A stretch of DNA of 64,000 nt from Bacillus methanolicus (GTDB lineage: Bacteria > Bacillota > Bacilli > Bacillales > Cytobacillaceae): NCBI RefSeq assembly GCF_028888695.1, contig NZ_PNFF01000001.1, positions 1,249,501-1,313,500 of the forward strand. Reading direction: 5' to 3'. The position numbers and the translations under genes were made by a program. How positions within the stretch are numbered: position 1 is the stretch's first letter; the number at the start of each line of letters is the position of its first letter. Below are positions 16,925 through 25,994 of the stretch, piece by piece. The notes under the pieces are model-generated. The model did no database searches, was not told where the DNA came from, and saw only the letters and a list, made by a program, of their open reading frames with translations.

Positions 16925-17893
16925 TCAAGCACTGGCAGCCTCGCTCTTTATACTTTCTTTTCTGGCCGAAATCCAGCTATGCAAGACCATCCCAATCATA
17001 ACGAGCATCATTCCGGAAAGTGAGACAGCTGAAGGAAGTGGAGACGATAGAAAGATTACCTCGCCGGCAACAGCAAAAAGAACTTCCATCGATTGGGTCG
17101 CTTCAACAGCTCCTAATTTTTTCATATTACCTTTCACGAGATCCGTAGCAGCAAAAAATAAAACGGTTGCGCATACACCTGAAAAAACCGCAACTAAGCC
17201 TGATTGTACAACTTGCCCTCTACTTGGCAATCCTGAAGTCAAAAAACCGAAAATCGACAAAAGAAACCAAAATGGAAGGCTTGCTATCGTCATTCCTAGA
17301 ACCCTTTGGTATGCATCCAGTTTGCCATTACAGACTTCCATCATTTTTCGGTTTCCTAACGGGTAAGCAAATGAAGCGATCAATATCGGTATAACACATA
17401 ACAAAGCATCTTTGATGGAAAGTTTGGTAGCATGTTCCAATTGCATAATGGCAACGCCGATTAAAATAATGAACGACATTGCAAGGCCTTTATACGGAAT
17501 TTGGCCTCTTACTCGGATCTGTCCATTTTCCGTTTGAATTGTTTCGTAGAATAATGGGACAAGGAGAGAACCGGAAATAATAGTCATTTGCCAAGTGCCT
17601 GCAATCAGCCAGCCAGGCCCATAAGCAGAAGCAAAACATAAAGGAGCATAAAACAGCACAAAGCCGATAAAACTCCATAAAAGCCAGTTATGAAATTCTT
17701 TTTTCATTTCTCGAAAAAGAGAAAACAAGCCTTTTCTCCATACAACGATGAATAAAAGTAGTGGAACCATAAAAAAATATCGGAGTGAAGCACTCCATAT
17801 CCAGCTCCCGCCTGAAAGATCCATTGCCCGATTAAGAACAAAAGTAAACGCAAAAAAGAAAGCCGCACAAATTCCTAATAAAAATGGGCGCAA
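16925..17893 (-). CDS. DMT-superfamily efflux transporter (multidrug-resistance EmrE-like, 10 TM)
   Basis: Integral membrane exporter of 322 residues with ten predicted hydrophobic helices and the internal duplication of the drug/metabolite transporter superfamily. Recognisable blocks are FFAFTFVLNRAMDLSGGSW near the start and GAVEATQSMEVLFAVAGEVIFL in the last third, typical of the large EmrE-like group. The start is TTG 17893 with GAGGTG 7 nt upstream. Substrate unknown. It is monocistronic; a short stem before it at 16862-16890 (cagccctgcttgattagcag) may act as terminator. Confidence 0.85.
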   Translation of the reverse strand: MRPFLLGICAAFFFAFTFVLNRAMDLSGGSWIWSASLRYFFMVPLLLFIVVWRKGLFSLFREMKKEFHNWLLWSFIGFVLFYAPLCFASAYGPGWLIAGTWQMTIISGSLLVPLFYETIQTENGQIRVRGQIPYKGLAMSFIILIGVAIMQLEHATKLSIKDALLCVIPILIASFAYPLGNRKMMEVCNGKLDAYQRVLGMTIASLPFWFLLSIFGFLTSGLPSRGQVVQSGLVAVFSGVCATVLFFAATDLVKGNMKKLGAVEATQSMEVLFAVAGEVIFLSSPLPSAVSLSGMMLVMIGMVLHSWISARKESIKSEAASA

Positions 17894-18135
17894 ACGGCTT
17901 CACCTCACAATCATAAGCGATTTAAAACTTTTCCGTAAAACTGCCTTATGTCCATAAAACAAATATATTGCATTTATTTATTTACATCAATTATTTAGTA
18001 AATATTCTGTAATTTTAATTTTCGGAATTACTCTTTCCGATGTTAAATTTTAATTTTTTGTAAATATAGATCATTCCCTTTTATAGTTTGTTATCCTATT
18101 GCTGTAATAGTAAAGATTGGATTGGAGGATTGTTC

Positions 18136-19332
18136 TTGGCAAAAAAAATACAAAATAATAGATTCAAAACGTTATTGGAAATTTTGCTTGTTTCAACAAG
18201 GTTGGGAATGACTTCTTTCGGGGGGCCAATTGCCCATTTAGGATATTTTCATGAAGAGTATATCCGAAGAAGAAAATGGATGGATGAAAAAACATATGCA
18301 GATTTAGTTGCACTCTGCCAGTTTTTGCCCGGTCCGGCGAGCAGCCAGGTTGGAATTGGAATTGGTTTTATGCGCGGCGGATTATTAGGCGGCCTGTTGG
18401 CATTTTTGGGATTTACTTTTCCTTCTGTTATTGCACTCATACTATTTGCGCTTTTTATAAAAAACTATGATATCGTGAAAGCCGGTTGGATCCACGGTCT
18501 AAAAATTGTAGCTGTAGCGGTTGTGGCCCATGCAATTATCGGCATGGCGCAAAAGCTGACACCTGATTTACAACGAAAAACGATAGCTCTGTTTGCCGTT
18601 ATCGCAAGCTTGATGTGGCAATCAACATTGACGCAGGTTGGAATTATCCTTCTCTCAGGACTGGTTGGACTTTTATTTTTTAAATCAGAAAAAGAAACAG
18701 AGGTTTCGAAAATAAATGTTCCGATTTCAAGAGGCTTTGCTGCCAGTTGCTTATTTTTGTTTTTTGCACTTTTAATCATCCTCCCTGTAATAAGAGAACT
18801 GGCACCTTTTCATTGGCTTGCAATGTTTGACAGTTTTTATCGCTCCGGTTCGTTAGTGTTTGGCGGGGGGCATGTTGTTTTGCCTTTACTGGAACGTGAA
18901 TTTGTACCGACCGGATTTTTAAGCAAAGAATCGTTCCTTGCCGGGTACGGAGCAGCGCAGGCCGTTCCGGGACCACTGTTTACTTTTGCAGCTTACATCG
19001 GCGCAGCAGCAGACGGATGGCGGGGCGGCCTCGTCGCGACAATCGCTATTTTTCTGCCTGCCTTTTTATTAATAGCAGGAACACTTCCTTATTGGGATCA
19101 ATTACGGAGAAATCCAAAAATGAAAGGGGCATTAATGGGTGTTAATGCAGCAGTCGTCGGCATTCTGATTGCCGCCTTTTATGAGCCGATTTGGACCAGT
19201 TCTATTCTTGCTCCTATTGATTTTTCTTTTGCCGCCGTTTTGTTCAGTATGTTAGCTTATTGGAAGGCTCCGCCATGGGTTGTTGTCTTGACCGGTGCCA
19301 TCGGCGGTTCGATTCTGTCTATTATTGGGTAA
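18136..19332 (+). CDS. chrA: Chromate transporter, two-domain (ChrA)
   Basis: Membrane exporter of chromate (CHR family). Two homologous CHR halves are visible: RLGMTSFGGPIAHLGYF...FLPGPASSQVGIGIGF in the first, and SGSLVFGGGHVVLPLLE...AAQAVPGPLFTFAAYIG in the second. About ten membrane helices and 398 residues, the usual length. I start at TTG 18136, which has GGAGG 7 nt upstream; the frame is open further but without a ribosome site. No chrB-type regulator is adjacent, so expression control is unknown. Some CHR proteins of soil bacilli may not act on chromate, so the substrate is by family. Confidence 0.92.
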   Translation: MAKKIQNNRFKTLLEILLVSTRLGMTSFGGPIAHLGYFHEEYIRRRKWMDEKTYADLVALCQFLPGPASSQVGIGIGFMRGGLLGGLLAFLGFTFPSVIALILFALFIKNYDIVKAGWIHGLKIVAVAVVAHAIIGMAQKLTPDLQRKTIALFAVIASLMWQSTLTQVGIILLSGLVGLLFFKSEKETEVSKINVPISRGFAASCLFLFFALLIILPVIRELAPFHWLAMFDSFYRSGSLVFGGGHVVLPLLEREFVPTGFLSKESFLAGYGAAQAVPGPLFTFAAYIGAAADGWRGGLVATIAIFLPAFLLIAGTLPYWDQLRRNPKMKGALMGVNAAVVGILIAAFYEPIWTSSILAPIDFSFAAVLFSMLAYWKAPPWVVVLTGAIGGSILSIIG

Positions 19333-19389
19333 GAAAAATCGGTTTACGCTTGCTTTTCAATCTATTTGAATGAAAGCTTATAAATGTGG

Positions 19390-19730
19390 TTGACTGCTCA
19401 TAAATAGATTTATAGACTCATATATTTATACGAGGGCTCATATATCTGAATAACGGCTCATATGTTCGAACGAAGGCTCATTTTCAGAATTAAGGCTCAT
19501 ATGTTCGAACGAAGGCTCATTTTTCAGAATTAAGGCTCATATGTTCGAACGAAGGCTCATTTTTCAGAATTAAGGCTCATATATTCGTATGAAAGCTCAT
19601 TTTTCAGAATATAGACTTATATATTTGTACGAATGCTCATTTATCAAATTAAAGTCTCATATGTTCGAACAACGGCTCATTTTTCAGATTAAAGGTTCAA
19701 ATGTTCGAATGAAGGCTCATAAATTAAAAG
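19390..19730. repeat. Array C: about 16 tandem 20-bp repeats with CTCAT core
   Basis: Starting at 19397, about 16 units follow each other at 20 bp (one of 19). Two unit types alternate: CTCATATGTTCGAACGAAGG and CTCATTTTTCAGAATTAAGG, giving a 40-bp higher-order period in the middle of the array, with more diverged units at the edges. TTCGAA adds a small palindrome in every second unit. It lies downstream of chrA and 300 bp from the end of the NERD-helicase gene. Confidence 0.97.
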
Positions 19731-19800
19731 TTCATAACTTTCTCTTGATCATGATTCAGAACAAGATTCCCCTTAATCCGTTACATGATCAAATTTTAAT

Positions 19801-19830
19801 AAAGGCTGCCAAAAAGAGGCAGCTTTTTCG
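19801..19830 (+). terminator. Intrinsic terminator downstream of array C
   Basis: GCTGCC / GGCAGC stem with flanking A and T runs. It would end any transcript running from chrA through array C. Confidence 0.75.
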
Positions 19831-20045
19831 TTTCACTCGATTGATAGATTTAATTTAAAATAATAATATTATGTAAACAAAAACTCGTTTTTATAACTTA
19901 AAAATAAAATGGAACATATTTTTGTAAATCAGCACATTATTTCAGGTACCGGACTTTATATTAATCCAGGCAAACATCTAAAATAATGTGCTACTATCTT
20001 CTAAAACGGTCTTCCAAGTAGAAATATACCAATTTATGACACGAA
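19831..20045. other. Intergenic, no gene seen
   Basis: AT-rich. Two copies of a short motif (CACATTATTT near 19932 and AAATAATGTG near 19980) face each other as a loose inverted repeat; it could be the terminator region for the NERD-helicase gene but lacks a U run directly after. Confidence 0.3.
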
Positions 20046-21965
20046 TCAATTTATCTTTTCAATCCCATTTTTCCTTTTTAATCGATCCATCAAAACTCGA
20101 TCAAAATACTTTGTAAAGTCAGACTCTCCTGAATATGACAAACAGAGATATTCTTTCGCCCGTGTCATTCCAATATATAACAGCGAAACCTCCCTTTCCA
20201 AATCCTCTTCCAAAGGAAATGGCATCGATTCGACATTCACTATAAATACTGCCCGATAATCTAATCCTTTACTGCTGTCAATCGTGCTTATCTTAACTCG
20301 CCCATCTTCTTTTTCAAAAGAGCGTTTGGAATGTTCATTTTCAGTGATCCAGTAAAAATTTAAGCCGGCTTCGCTCAATGACCGTTTAATAATATCTATT
20401 ATTGGATATTGATGTGTCCTTTTTACACGATAGAGGACCAGCATTTCATGAAGAGGAATTTTTTTCTCGATATGCAATTTCTTTATTTGCTTTGCAACAA
20501 TCCTCATCTCTTCAAAGAAATTGGACGCTTTAATAATTCCCGGTTCTGGACCTTTCCGCTTAGTACTTTGCGGCGCGATAATTTCTCCTTCGAGATCACG
20601 GTTGACCACTTTGTTTTTAAACATTGAATGCTCACGATAAAAATCCCAGGCAAACTTAACAATTTGCGAAGTATTGCGATAATTGATCGATAAAACCTTG
20701 GATCTGCCTTGAAAACTTAACCCCGTATCCTGTAAATAAGAACGTTTCCTTTTGTAGATCGTTTGTGCTCGGTCTTCTACTAGCAATAACGATTGGGTAT
20801 TCGAATTAATTAGTAAACTAACAAGCCGGAGCCAGTCTGCCTCAAAATCCTGGCCTTCATCAATTAGGACTGCATCATACGTAGGAAGAATAGCTTCGTT
20901 GTTTTCGATTTTTTGAATGATGTCCGGAATTTGGTGCTCTTTAATTTTCAAATCGTTTTTCAACCATGAATGAAAATTACGAACAAGTATATTCTGATTA
21001 CGGACCGGACGTTCTGGGATTTCTCGAGAAAAATCAAAATCAAAAAGATCCTCCGGTTCATTCATCTTATGAGTGATCATTTGCTGAATCGCATTCGCTA
21101 AGGATATGTTGTAGCAAAGGATAAGAATCTTCCAATCGGGATGCTGCTTTGACAATAATTTTGCCCTGCTGGCAAGAATAATTGTTTTGCCGCTGCCGGC
21201 CACCCCTCGAATTAATCTATTCTTATCCCCGATTTGTTTGGCCAGATTCTCCTGATGAAGGTCCATTGTTTTAATATCATGCAGGGATAAAAGCAGCTGG
21301 TCTTGGTACGGAACGGGAGGCTTAAACTCGGCACTAATCCGCACCTCAGGAAACAAATGATAGCGGATGGCATTGATATCGTCCATCGTTAACGGTTCAC
21401 GAAGTCGAAAAGGAACTACAAACATATTTAAGATTTTTTCTATCAAGATTTCTTCTGAAAATCCCTCTTTATCCGGATCAATTTCATCCCTTGTTAAACA
21501 AAGATTTGGTTCAATAACGGCATAAAGGCCATCTTTTACAAAGTCTTTCTTATATAATCTTGTAAAAACAACACCATAGCCATATGGAAATTTCAATTGA
21601 AACTTATATTTGCCTTCGAGTTGTATTAAATTCTTATCTTTTTTCAACACATCCACTACATGAAACATATTTTCCCGTGCCTGCTTCATTGGGCTTTTTA
21701 TTACCGCTTGATCTCCAGAAGTCGTTACTATATGCCATTCATCATGATTGATTTGAAAAAGCGTGCTTTTTGTATAATCCTTTACTTCCAACACCACAAT
21801 TCCAAGATCAGGGCCAATAATAATAAAATCAGGCCTTCTTCCCATAATTTCAGGTTCGTAGTAAACTATATAATCATCTGGAAGAAAAGTCTTTAATGTA
21901 CGAAATAATAATCTTTCCCCGGCAGTTGCCGTTGATCGAATTGTTTCAGGTATCGTTATCGCCAT
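20046..21965 (-). CDS. NERD nuclease-domain / UvrD-like SF1 helicase fusion
   Basis: 639 residues. The N-terminal NERD domain (about 15-130) has PDFIIIGPDLGIVVLEVKDY, giving the Asp and ExK nuclease residues. A superfamily 1 helicase follows: Walker A GVAGSGKT, Walker B AVLIDEGQDF, motif III/IV region SLLLVEDRAQTIYKRK, STIDSSKGLDYRAVF (motif V) and YIGMTRAKEYL (motif VI). It should be a DNA-dependent ATPase coupled to cleavage. ATG 21965 has GGAGAGG 5 nt upstream, so the longer frame to 22034 is not used. Similar fusions occur in DNA repair and in phage-defence islands; nothing else here is defence-like, so the role stays open. Confidence 0.87.
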   Translation of the reverse strand: MAITIPETIRSTATAGERLLFRTLKTFLPDDYIVYYEPEIMGRRPDFIIIGPDLGIVVLEVKDYTKSTLFQINHDEWHIVTTSGDQAVIKSPMKQARENMFHVVDVLKKDKNLIQLEGKYKFQLKFPYGYGVVFTRLYKKDFVKDGLYAVIEPNLCLTRDEIDPDKEGFSEEILIEKILNMFVVPFRLREPLTMDDINAIRYHLFPEVRISAEFKPPVPYQDQLLLSLHDIKTMDLHQENLAKQIGDKNRLIRGVAGSGKTIILASRAKLLSKQHPDWKILILCYNISLANAIQQMITHKMNEPEDLFDFDFSREIPERPVRNQNILVRNFHSWLKNDLKIKEHQIPDIIQKIENNEAILPTYDAVLIDEGQDFEADWLRLVSLLINSNTQSLLLVEDRAQTIYKRKRSYLQDTGLSFQGRSKVLSINYRNTSQIVKFAWDFYREHSMFKNKVVNRDLEGEIIAPQSTKRKGPEPGIIKASNFFEEMRIVAKQIKKLHIEKKIPLHEMLVLYRVKRTHQYPIIDIIKRSLSEAGLNFYWITENEHSKRSFEKEDGRVKISTIDSSKGLDYRAVFIVNVESMPFPLEEDLEREVSLLYIGMTRAKEYLCLSYSGESDFTKYFDRVLMDRLKRKNGIEKIN

Positions 21966-22114
21966 AAAAACCTCTCCAAATTTTTCTTTTTCTCCCATTA
22001 TACTACAAAATTCATGTATTTTATAAATTGACAAGCTATTAACACCACATTAATATATAAACTGTGACTTTTTTTGTCGATTCTTGTAGATTTTGAGCAG
22101 AAAGGGTGAGAATA

Positions 22115-23371
22115 TTGAAAAAACTCGGATTGGCATGGCAAATACTCATCGGTCTTATTTCAGGTATTGCTGTTGGTGCCATCTTTTACGGTAATCCGCA
22201 AGTACAAACCTATTTACAGCCGATTGGCGATATATTTATAAGATTAATTAAAATGATTGTAATTCCAATTGTTATCTCAAGTATTGTCGTAGGTGTAGCA
22301 GGTGTCGGAGATATTAAAAAACTCGGTAAGCTCGGTGGAAAAACCATTCTTTATTTTGAAATAATTACAACAATTGCCATTGTTGTGGGGCTTCTTGCTG
22401 CCAATATATTCCGTCCTGGCGACGGTATTAATATGAATGCCTTAGAGAAAGGCAATATTGACTCTTACCTACACACAACAGAAGAAGTAAAAAGTCATAG
22501 CTTTGTTGATACTTTTGTCAATATTGTTCCATCTAACATATTTGAATCAATTGTCAAAGGCGATATGCTTGCAATTATTTTCTTTTCTGTTTTGTTCGGC
22601 CTCGGCGTTGCAGCCATCGGCGATCGTGGAAAACCGGTTCTTCGCTTCTTTCAGGGAACCTCTGAAGCCATGTTCTATGTTACCAATCTTGTAATGAAAT
22701 TCGCTCCATTCGGTGTTTTTGCATTAATCGGGGTTACTGTATCGAAGTTTGGGGTAAGTTCATTAATCCCTCTAAGCAAACTAGTTCTTCTCGTATATGG
22801 AACAATGTTCTTTTTTGTCGTCGTTGTTTTAGGATTAACTGCAAGATTATTCGGAATTAATATTTTCGACTTGTTCCGCATATTAAAAGATGAATTGATA
22901 CTTGCCTATTCGACAGCAAGCTCAGAAACAGTTTTACCTAAAATTATTGAAAAAATGGAACGGTTTGGATGTCCGAAGGCAATTACTTCATTTGTTATTC
23001 CAACCGGCTATTCCTTCAACCTGGACGGTTCAACCCTTTATCAGGCAATGGCTGCTCTGTTTATTGCACAGATGTACGGGATTGACCTCTCCATTGCTCA
23101 GCAACTTTCCTTGCTGCTTGTTCTTATGGTGACCTCTAAAGGAATTGCCGGTGTTCCAGGCGTGTCTTTTGTCGTGCTTCTCGCAACGCTCGGAACGGTA
23201 GGAATACCGGTAGAAGGTCTTGCGTTTATTGCAGGAATTGACCGTATACTTGATATGGCCCGAACTGCTGTAAACGTAGTTGGAAATTCCCTTGCTGCTG
23301 TTATCATCTCCAAATGGGAAAAACAATATAATTTGCAAGAAGGAGAGGCTTATCTGAAAGAAGTTTCTTAA
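22115..23371 (+). CDS. gltT: Proton/sodium-glutamate symporter
   Basis: Dicarboxylate/amino acid:cation symporter importing glutamate or aspartate. The sequence closely follows what I recall of GltT from Geobacillus stearothermophilus (GLAWQI, YLQPIGDIFIRLIKMIVIPIV). Diagnostic features are the serine-rich hairpin STASSETVLPK, the unwound TM7 motif SFNLDGST and the TM8 aspartates in AGIDRILDMARTAVNVVGN. About 418 residues. I choose TTG 22115 (AAAGGGTGAG about 5 nt upstream) because it matches the GltT N-terminus; GTG 22106 is possible and adds three residues. Single gene with its own terminator. Confidence 0.95.
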   Translation: MKKLGLAWQILIGLISGIAVGAIFYGNPQVQTYLQPIGDIFIRLIKMIVIPIVISSIVVGVAGVGDIKKLGKLGGKTILYFEIITTIAIVVGLLAANIFRPGDGINMNALEKGNIDSYLHTTEEVKSHSFVDTFVNIVPSNIFESIVKGDMLAIIFFSVLFGLGVAAIGDRGKPVLRFFQGTSEAMFYVTNLVMKFAPFGVFALIGVTVSKFGVSSLIPLSKLVLLVYGTMFFFVVVVLGLTARLFGINIFDLFRILKDELILAYSTASSETVLPKIIEKMERFGCPKAITSFVIPTGYSFNLDGSTLYQAMAALFIAQMYGIDLSIAQQLSLLLVLMVTSKGIAGVPGVSFVVLLATLGTVGIPVEGLAFIAGIDRILDMARTAVNVVGNSLAAVIISKWEKQYNLQEGEAYLKEVS

Positions 23372-23383
23372 TCTCGGTTTCAA

Positions 23384-23425
23384 AAGGGCTTTGGCTCAAA
23401 TGTTCACTGAGCAAAGCCTTTTTTA
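23384..23425 (+). terminator. Intrinsic terminator after gltT
   Basis: GGCTTTGGCTCA-type left arm pairs with TGAGCAAAGCC, followed by six Ts. Confidence 0.88.
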
Positions 23426-23434
23426 TTTCCATTA

Positions 23435-23467
23435 ATAAAAAAACACAGAGGTTAAAAACCCCTGTGT
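23435..23467 (-). terminator. Intrinsic terminator after the DedA gene
   Basis: ACACAG-GG / CCCCTGTGT stem; on the minus strand it ends in a seven-base U run. Confidence 0.85.
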
Positions 23468-23480
23468 AATTAGAGCTATT

Positions 23481-24071
23481 TTATGAGCTTTTTCTTTTTT
23501 GTTTAATAAGAAAATAGATGACTGCTAATACGGTAGCAATGACAATCATCGGCAAAATATAAGGACCGGCAACTTCCTTAATTTTTGCCCAATTTTCACC
23601 AAGTATAAGGCCTAAATACAAAAAGAAAATAGTCCATGGGATAATGGCTGCAACAGTATAAATAATAAACTTGCTTGCAGGCATTTTCGCTATTCCCGCA
23701 GGTATGGAAATCGCATGCCTGACGACAGGGATGAATCTTGCGGTAAATATGACCCCATTTCCATATTTCTTAAACCAATCTTCCGCTACATCGAGATGTT
23801 TTTTTTGAATGAAAATAAATTTTCCGTACTTTTCTAAAAATGGCCTTCCTCCATAATATCCCGCCCAGTATAAAAACAATTGGGCTAAAGTACCGCCAAT
23901 TGTGCCTGCAATGACAGCGCCGACGAAATTGATTGTACCTTGGGAGATCATGTATCCGCCGTATCCGAGCACGATTTCACTCGGTATGATTTCAATCATC
24001 AAGCCAAGTGCGATTCCTATGTATCCAAGATCTGCGAGCCAATACAATATTGAAAAAATAAATTCCTTCAT
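23481..24071 (-). CDS. DedA-family membrane protein
   Basis: 196 residues with the DedA / SNARE-associated family layout: re-entrant region EIIPSEIVLGYGGYMISQG with acidic residues, then a conserved glycine-rich loop (GTIGGTLAQLFLYWAGYYGG) and the FTARFIPVVRHAISIPAG arginine motif, followed by membrane helices and a basic tail. Family members are thought to act in lipid translocation or membrane homeostasis, recently undecaprenyl-phosphate recycling for some. Which lipid this one handles cannot be told. Monocistronic. Confidence 0.9.
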   Translation of the reverse strand: MKEFIFSILYWLADLGYIGIALGLMIEIIPSEIVLGYGGYMISQGTINFVGAVIAGTIGGTLAQLFLYWAGYYGGRPFLEKYGKFIFIQKKHLDVAEDWFKKYGNGVIFTARFIPVVRHAISIPAGIAKMPASKFIIYTVAAIIPWTIFFLYLGLILGENWAKIKEVAGPYILPMIVIATVLAVIYFLIKQKRKSS

Positions 24072-24253
24072 TAAACCACCTTTATCTTTTTGCTTTAGAA
24101 CATGAACTTATTATAATCATCATTCTTGCAAAAAGTAAATCATTTCTCAACCAAATCATTTTTACATCGTGTCAGTTTTAGTCTCATACACAAAATATAC
24201 GCCATTTATTAAACTTGTTAGAGAACACCTGCTCATTAGTTGCAGAGGGTTTC

Positions 24254-24796
24254 TTAATTTTTTTCAAAGATATATAGTTTTCCATTTTCAGGTCTTGTTA
24301 TTTTTTTCCCTTTAAACCCTCTTTTTAATAGCTCCTTGCTCATCATCATTAAAAAGGCGCCATGGCCTACAATCAAGATATTTTCATTTTGATTTTGCAT
24401 TATTTGTTCAAGTACGGAATTTACTCTCTTTTCAACATCAACCTTGGTTTCCTGCTGTGATTTATGGTTAATAAGCCAGGCTGTCCGAACAAGAATGGCC
24501 CACATAAGAAAAGGCAATTTCATATTTCTCTTAAAAAGAGGGTACATAGGAATTTCCCGCAATTCTTTCATTTTGACAATCTCACCTGAATAAATTTGCT
24601 GTGCTGTTCTTACAGCTCGGTGTACATCACTAGTATAACACTTTGTCCATTCGATTCCGCCCAAATCCACTGTTCCATCCACAATATCGGATGTTTCGTA
24701 TTCTTCTATCCATTGAAAAAGCTCTTTTTGTGAAATGATTTTTTTCTCAGGATACCCCCTTATCACTTTAAAATGCCTAACTAAACCTATTTTCAT
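24254..24796 (-). CDS. Histidine phosphatase family protein
   Basis: 180 residues from ATG 24796, chosen for AAGGAGG 7-8 nt upstream (the longer frame to 24877 has no site). Phosphohistidine catalytic motif LVRHFKV near the start, in place of the usual RHG, Arg in CYTSDVHRAVRTAQ, and second catalytic His in IVGHGAFL. The Phe replacing Gly after the catalytic His is unusual for phosphoglycerate-mutase-like enzymes but is found in some branch members. Substrate unknown. A membrane-leaning stretch (LPFLMWAILVRTAWL) occurs mid-protein in the cap region. Confidence 0.82.
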   Translation of the reverse strand: MKIGLVRHFKVIRGYPEKKIISQKELFQWIEEYETSDIVDGTVDLGGIEWTKCYTSDVHRAVRTAQQIYSGEIVKMKELREIPMYPLFKRNMKLPFLMWAILVRTAWLINHKSQQETKVDVEKRVNSVLEQIMQNQNENILIVGHGAFLMMMSKELLKRGFKGKKITRPENGKLYIFEKN

Positions 24797-25022
24797 TCGA
24801 TTAATCCTCCTTTTTATGACTTCCAATGGTAAAAATAAGCAATATCCTTCCTCTACAAGCCTATATTGTTTCAACATTAATGTTTTGAATTCCTTTTATA
24901 ACTTAATTTGTTTTTCATTCCTAAAAAGGATATATAAATCAAGCTTTACCCTCATAAATCTATTCATCCTTACGAAGCATATGATAGATAATTTGAAGAT
25001 CATGTAAGGAAGGATGTTCGAT

Positions 25023-25151
25023 ATGATGTTGGTAAATACTGATATTGACCAACTATTAGAAGCTACCATAAATATAGAAGAAGACGATTATTCTTTCAAA
25101 TTGATTGAAATTGAAATTGATCAACTTCTGGAAAAAACGAAAGAATGGTAA
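25023..25151 (+). CDS. Small acidic protein of 42 residues, unrecognised
   Basis: ATG 25023 is preceded by AAGGAAGG with 9-nt spacing, and the frame runs 42 codons to TAA. The product begins MMLVNTDIDQLLEATINIEE and is strongly acidic with a duplicated IDQLLE motif at both ends, suggesting a two-helix bundle. I do not recognise it. It lies alone between the phosphatase gene (divergent) and a hairpin terminator at 25179, which together support a real small transcript. Too short for confident calling without conservation data. Confidence 0.5.
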   Translation: MMLVNTDIDQLLEATINIEEDDYSFKLIEIEIDQLLEKTKEW

Positions 25152-25178
25152 GTTATTCAATATATATTTCATTTAAAG

Positions 25179-25228
25179 GGTCTGTCTCCCTCATTCGAGG
25201 GGTGTCGGCCCTTTACATTTTTTTGATT
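25179..25228 (+). terminator. Terminator-like hairpin after the small acidic ORF
   Basis: AAAGGG / CCCTTT outer stem with an inner CTCCCT / AGGGG stem, then a T run. Contains the GGGTCTG motif shared with the 39-bp repeats. Confidence 0.65.
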
Positions 25229-25311
25229 CTGTGAAGCAAATTATTTGTGATTTTTTCAAAAACATGATTTACTAAAATATGTAAAGTCGATCAAAGGAGG
25301 ATGGTTTTATC

Positions 25312-25875
25312 ATGTTTGATATTGCTGTAGTCGGAGCTGGACCGGCCGGGGCAAGCGCCGCCCTTTTTGCAGCGAAAGCAGGAAAAAATACGCTGCTCAT
25401 TGATAATGGTCAAAGCATGACAAAAAAAGCGTGGATCGAAAACCATTATGGAGTTATGGAAATCACAGGTCCTGATCTTGTTGAACTTGGAAAAAAACAG
25501 GCGCAAAAATTTGGAGCAGAGTTAGTTGAAAGTAAAGCGTTAGATATTGAAAAAAGCAACGGTGGTTTTACCATTAAAACAGAAAATGGCGAATTTGAAG
25601 CGAAGCATATTATTCTTGCGACTGGATTATCCGTTGAGCTAGCCGAAAAAGCAGGAGTTAATACAAAGGAAGGCACGGAACCGAGAATCAAAAAAGTGAT
25701 TGATGCAGATGCAACAGGCAAAACAAATGTTGAAGGGATCTGGGCAGCAGGCACTTGTGCAGGTGTAAGTGTTCACACGATTATTACTGCAGGTGACGGA
25801 GCAAAGGTTGCGATAAATGTGATCAGTGAACTGAATGGTGAGCGCTATGTTGACCATGATATTTTAAAATCATAA
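25312..25875 (+). CDS. Small FAD-binding oxidoreductase (thioredoxin reductase-like, single domain)
   Basis: 187 residues with an N-terminal FAD-binding Rossmann motif (VVGAGPAGASAALFAAKAG) and the C-terminal FAD-contact motif GIWAAGTCAG. Compared with thioredoxin reductase (about 310-320 residues) it lacks the NADPH-binding domain and the CxxC redox pair, so it cannot be a normal reductase; it may accept electrons from a partner protein. Well-spaced AAAGGAGG precedes the ATG. Single gene with its own terminator. It sits beside the molybdoenzyme gene but convergent to it, so functional linkage is not implied. Confidence 0.85.
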   Translation: MFDIAVVGAGPAGASAALFAAKAGKNTLLIDNGQSMTKKAWIENHYGVMEITGPDLVELGKKQAQKFGAELVESKALDIEKSNGGFTIKTENGEFEAKHIILATGLSVELAEKAGVNTKEGTEPRIKKVIDADATGKTNVEGIWAAGTCAGVSVHTIITAGDGAKVAINVISELNGERYVDHDILKS

Positions 25876-25894
25876 TTAATATGGGAAATACATA

Positions 25895-25921
25895 GGAAGA
25901 GCAAATGCTCTTCCCTTTTTG
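25895..25921 (+). terminator. Intrinsic terminator after the FAD oxidoreductase gene
   Basis: GGAAGAGC / GCTCTTCC stem, 4-nt loop, T run. Confidence 0.9.
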
Positions 25922-25994
25922 ATTATTATTAAACCTCGTTAATAATGCGGTCCAAAAACTGCGTAACAGCAGTATTCTTGGCCCGCTAAAAATA

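Noticed and set aside
19390-19730. CRISPR array
   Set aside because: Units are contiguous at 20 bp with no unique spacers of about 30 bp, and no cas genes are in the window.
19589-19858. 89-codon ORF on the plus strand
   Set aside because: It runs through array C, has no RBS, and the product only reflects the repeat units.
22115-23371. C4-dicarboxylate carrier DctA instead of GltT
   Set aside because: The N-terminus and most blocks follow the GltT sequence I recall from Geobacillus; DctA is a more distant relative.
25925-25990. Terminator after the molybdoenzyme gene
   Set aside because: An ACTGC / GCAGT stem is present with GCGG / CCGC outer bases, but no U run follows, so it is not called.
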